Part shown: one piece after another, positions 42,944 to 44,176 of the stretch
Position numbering within the stretch: the stretch's first letter is position 1
How the letters are laid out: each line of letters starts with the position of its first letter
From: Rubrimonas sp036735545
GTDB taxonomy: Bacteria > Pseudomonadota > Alphaproteobacteria > Rhodobacterales > Rhodobacteraceae
Direction of reading: 5' to 3'
Assembly (NCBI GenBank): GCA_036735545.1
Contig: DAINOD010000018.1
Location: 1-44,176 of the forward strand
DNA length: 44,176 nucleotides
Translations under genes and position numbers: made by a program
The notes under the pieces: model-generated
Told to the model about the DNA's origin: nothing
What the model saw: only the letters and a program-made list of their open reading frames with translations
Database searches by the model: none

Positions 42944-44176
42944 TCAAGGCGCCCCGTCAAGAACCAGCGCCGCCAGCACCGCCCCCTCCGCCACCTGATC
43001 GCCCGCCCCAACCGCCACCTCCGCCACCACCCCGTCGCGGGGGGCGCGCAGGGCGTGCTCCATCTTCATCGCCTCAAGCGTCACCAGCCGGTCGCCGGCC
43101 GCCACCGCGTCGCCCGGCGCGACATGGACCGCCTTGACCAGCCCCGGCATGGGGGCTGTCACGCGGTCGCCGCCCGCCGCGCCCTCCTCGGCCGCCGCCA
43201 GCGGGTCGGCCAGCATGAAGCGCCCGCCCGCGCCCGCGCGGAATACGGACACGGCCCGGCCGTGGGCGGCGACGCGGGCGCCCTGCGCGCCGTCGCCGAC
43301 GCGCAGGCGCAGGCCGCCGGCGCCGTCCGGCGCGGCGGCGAGGGCGACCGGGCCGGCTGGGGTGTCGGCCGCCCAGGCCTCGCCCTCGCGCGTCAGACGC
43401 ACGGTCCCGCCCTCGAAATCCGCCACCGCCAGCGCCGCGCCCCAGGCGCGCCAGCCGTCGCGCGCGGCCCAGACGGCGCCCTCGCCGTCGAGCCCCAGCG
43501 CGCCCAGCGCCGCCAGCGCCCAGTCGAGCGCCCCGGGCGCCGGATCGGCGGCCAGCCGGTCGCCGGCGCGCCCGATCAGCCCGGTGTCCACCCGCCCCGC
43601 CGCCACGTCCGCGTCGCGCAGCAGCCGCGCGAGAAAGCCGGCGTTGGTGACGCAGCCCGCAACCTCGGTCCGGTCCAGCGCGGCGGCCAGCCGCGCCAGC
43701 GCCTCGGCGCGCGTCGGCGCGTGGGCGATCAGCTTGGCGATCATCGGGTCGTAGTGAGGCGTCACCGCGTCGCCCTCGCGAACGCCCGCGTCCACCCGCA
43801 CGCCGCCGGGCAGGCGCAGGCGGCGCAGCAGGCCGGTGGCGGGCAGGAACCCCGCGGCGGGGTCCTCGGCGTAGAGCCGCGCCTCCACCGCCCAGCCGTC
43901 GAGGCGCACGGCCTCCTGCGCCAGCGGCAGCGGCTCGCCCATCGCCACGCGCAGTTGCCACTCGACCAGATCGAGCCCTGTCACGGCTTCGGTCACGGGG
44001 TGCTCGACCTGCAGGCGGGTGTTCATCTCCATGAAGAAGAAGCGGTCCTCGCGCAGCCCGTCGGTGGCGTCGGCGATGAACTCCACCGTGCCCGCGCCGA
44101 CATAGCCCACCGCCTGCGCCGCCCGCACCGCCGCGGCGCCCATGGCGGCGCGCAGCGCGGGGGTCATGCCGGGGGC
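42944..44176 (-). CDS. mccA: methylcrotonyl-CoA carboxylase alpha (biotin) subunit, partial
   Basis: 3' part of the biotin-carrying subunit (biotin carboxylase plus biotin carrier domain); the N-terminus lies beyond the window, and the frame runs open to 44176. Visible: FFFMEMNTRLQVEHPVTEAVTG (ATP-grasp/biotin carboxylase), ARLYAEDPAAGFLPATG, AGCVTNAGFL, and the carrier motif EAMKMEH with the biotinylated Lys near the C-terminus. The neighbouring HMG-CoA lyase points to methylcrotonyl-CoA carboxylase in leucine breakdown; a propionyl- or geranyl-CoA carboxylase subunit is the alternative. The stop is at 42944. Confidence 0.88.
   Translation of the reverse strand, partial: APGMTPALRAAMGAAAVRAAQAVGYVGAGTVEFIADATDGLREDRFFFMEMNTRLQVEHPVTEAVTGLDLVEWQLRVAMGEPLPLAQEAVRLDGWAVEARLYAEDPAAGFLPATGLLRRLRLPGGVRVDAGVREGDAVTPHYDPMIAKLIAHAPTRAEALARLAAALDRTEVAGCVTNAGFLARLLRDADVAAGRVDTGLIGRAGDRLAADPAPGALDWALAALGALGLDGEGAVWAARDGWRAWGAALAVADFEGGTVRLTREGEAWAADTPAGPVALAAAPDGAGGLRLRVGDGAQGARVAAHGRAVSVFRAGAGGRFMLADPLAAAEEGAAGGDRVTAPMPGLVKAVHVAPGDAVAAGDRLVTLEAMKMEHALRAPRDGVVAEVAVGAGDQVAEGAVLAALVLDGAP

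Overview
The window is a 44 kb piece of a high-GC genome, almost entirely coding, with short intergenic gaps and many 1-4 base stop/start overlaps. Gene content points to an alphaproteobacterium close to the Rhodobacterales. The signs are a MAPEG-pmbA-cysQ-DUF4170-DUF374-waaA-lpxK lipid A/LPS cluster, a protein with a VPLPA-CTERM-like tail, a urtABCDE urea importer, adjacent mlaA-mlaC, and a leucine-degradation operon. This placement is by gene families and order only; there is no 16S in the window. One run of 100 N (31141-31240) shows that the sequence is a scaffold.

Layout. 1-51: 3' end of a tRNA-Glu(CTC) and its terminator. 379-6256 (+): urea ABC importer urtABCDE with a small secreted cysteine-containing protein between urtB and urtC. 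6300-7007 (-): secreted protein with a VPLPA-type C-terminal sorting tail. 7180-10476 (-): carB. 10598-12878 (+): Nudix hydrolase, pyrC, pyrE. 12951-15052 (+): cupin and adenine deaminase. 15279-18617 (+): gpsA, HAD phosphatase and ggpS, a compact set for the osmolyte glucosylglycerol. 18636-25142 (-): solute-binding protein, two permeases, ATPase, DapA-family aldolase/lyase and two SDRs, divergent from an IclR regulator (25292-26104, +). 26208-27862 (+): Tat-exported nitroreductase-like protein and a MarR regulator. 27780-33750 (-): LPS/lipid A cluster. 33825-36558 (-): cyclopropane fatty acid synthase family protein, mlaC, mlaA. 36734-41051 (+): type I secretion ATPase and adaptor, RidA-family protein, glycerophosphodiester phosphodiesterase. 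41062-44176 (-): HMG-CoA lyase, an unrecognised membrane protein, and the alpha subunit of methylcrotonyl-CoA carboxylase, cut by the window edge.

How the parts work together. gpsA makes glycerol-3-phosphate, the GgpS-like GT20 enzyme would join it to glucose, and the HAD enzyme would remove the phosphate; a strong TTGAAT/TATAAT promoter and a possible general-stress sigma site precede them. The SDR/DapA/ABC/IclR locus looks like an inducible catabolic operon for an unidentified sugar or sugar acid, and palindromic sites lie in its divergent promoter region. In both ABC operons a perfect GC-rich hairpin lies directly after the binding-protein gene.

Most worth a second look: the glucosylglycerol operon; the uncharacterised catabolic operon, whose SDR lacks the canonical catalytic residues; the unknown membrane protein inside the leucine-degradation operon; two palindromes exactly 20 bp apart before the nitroreductase/marR pair; and an N gap flanked by identical 43-bp ends, which is probably a false gap inside cysQ. 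I did not find a clearly new defence or mobile system.
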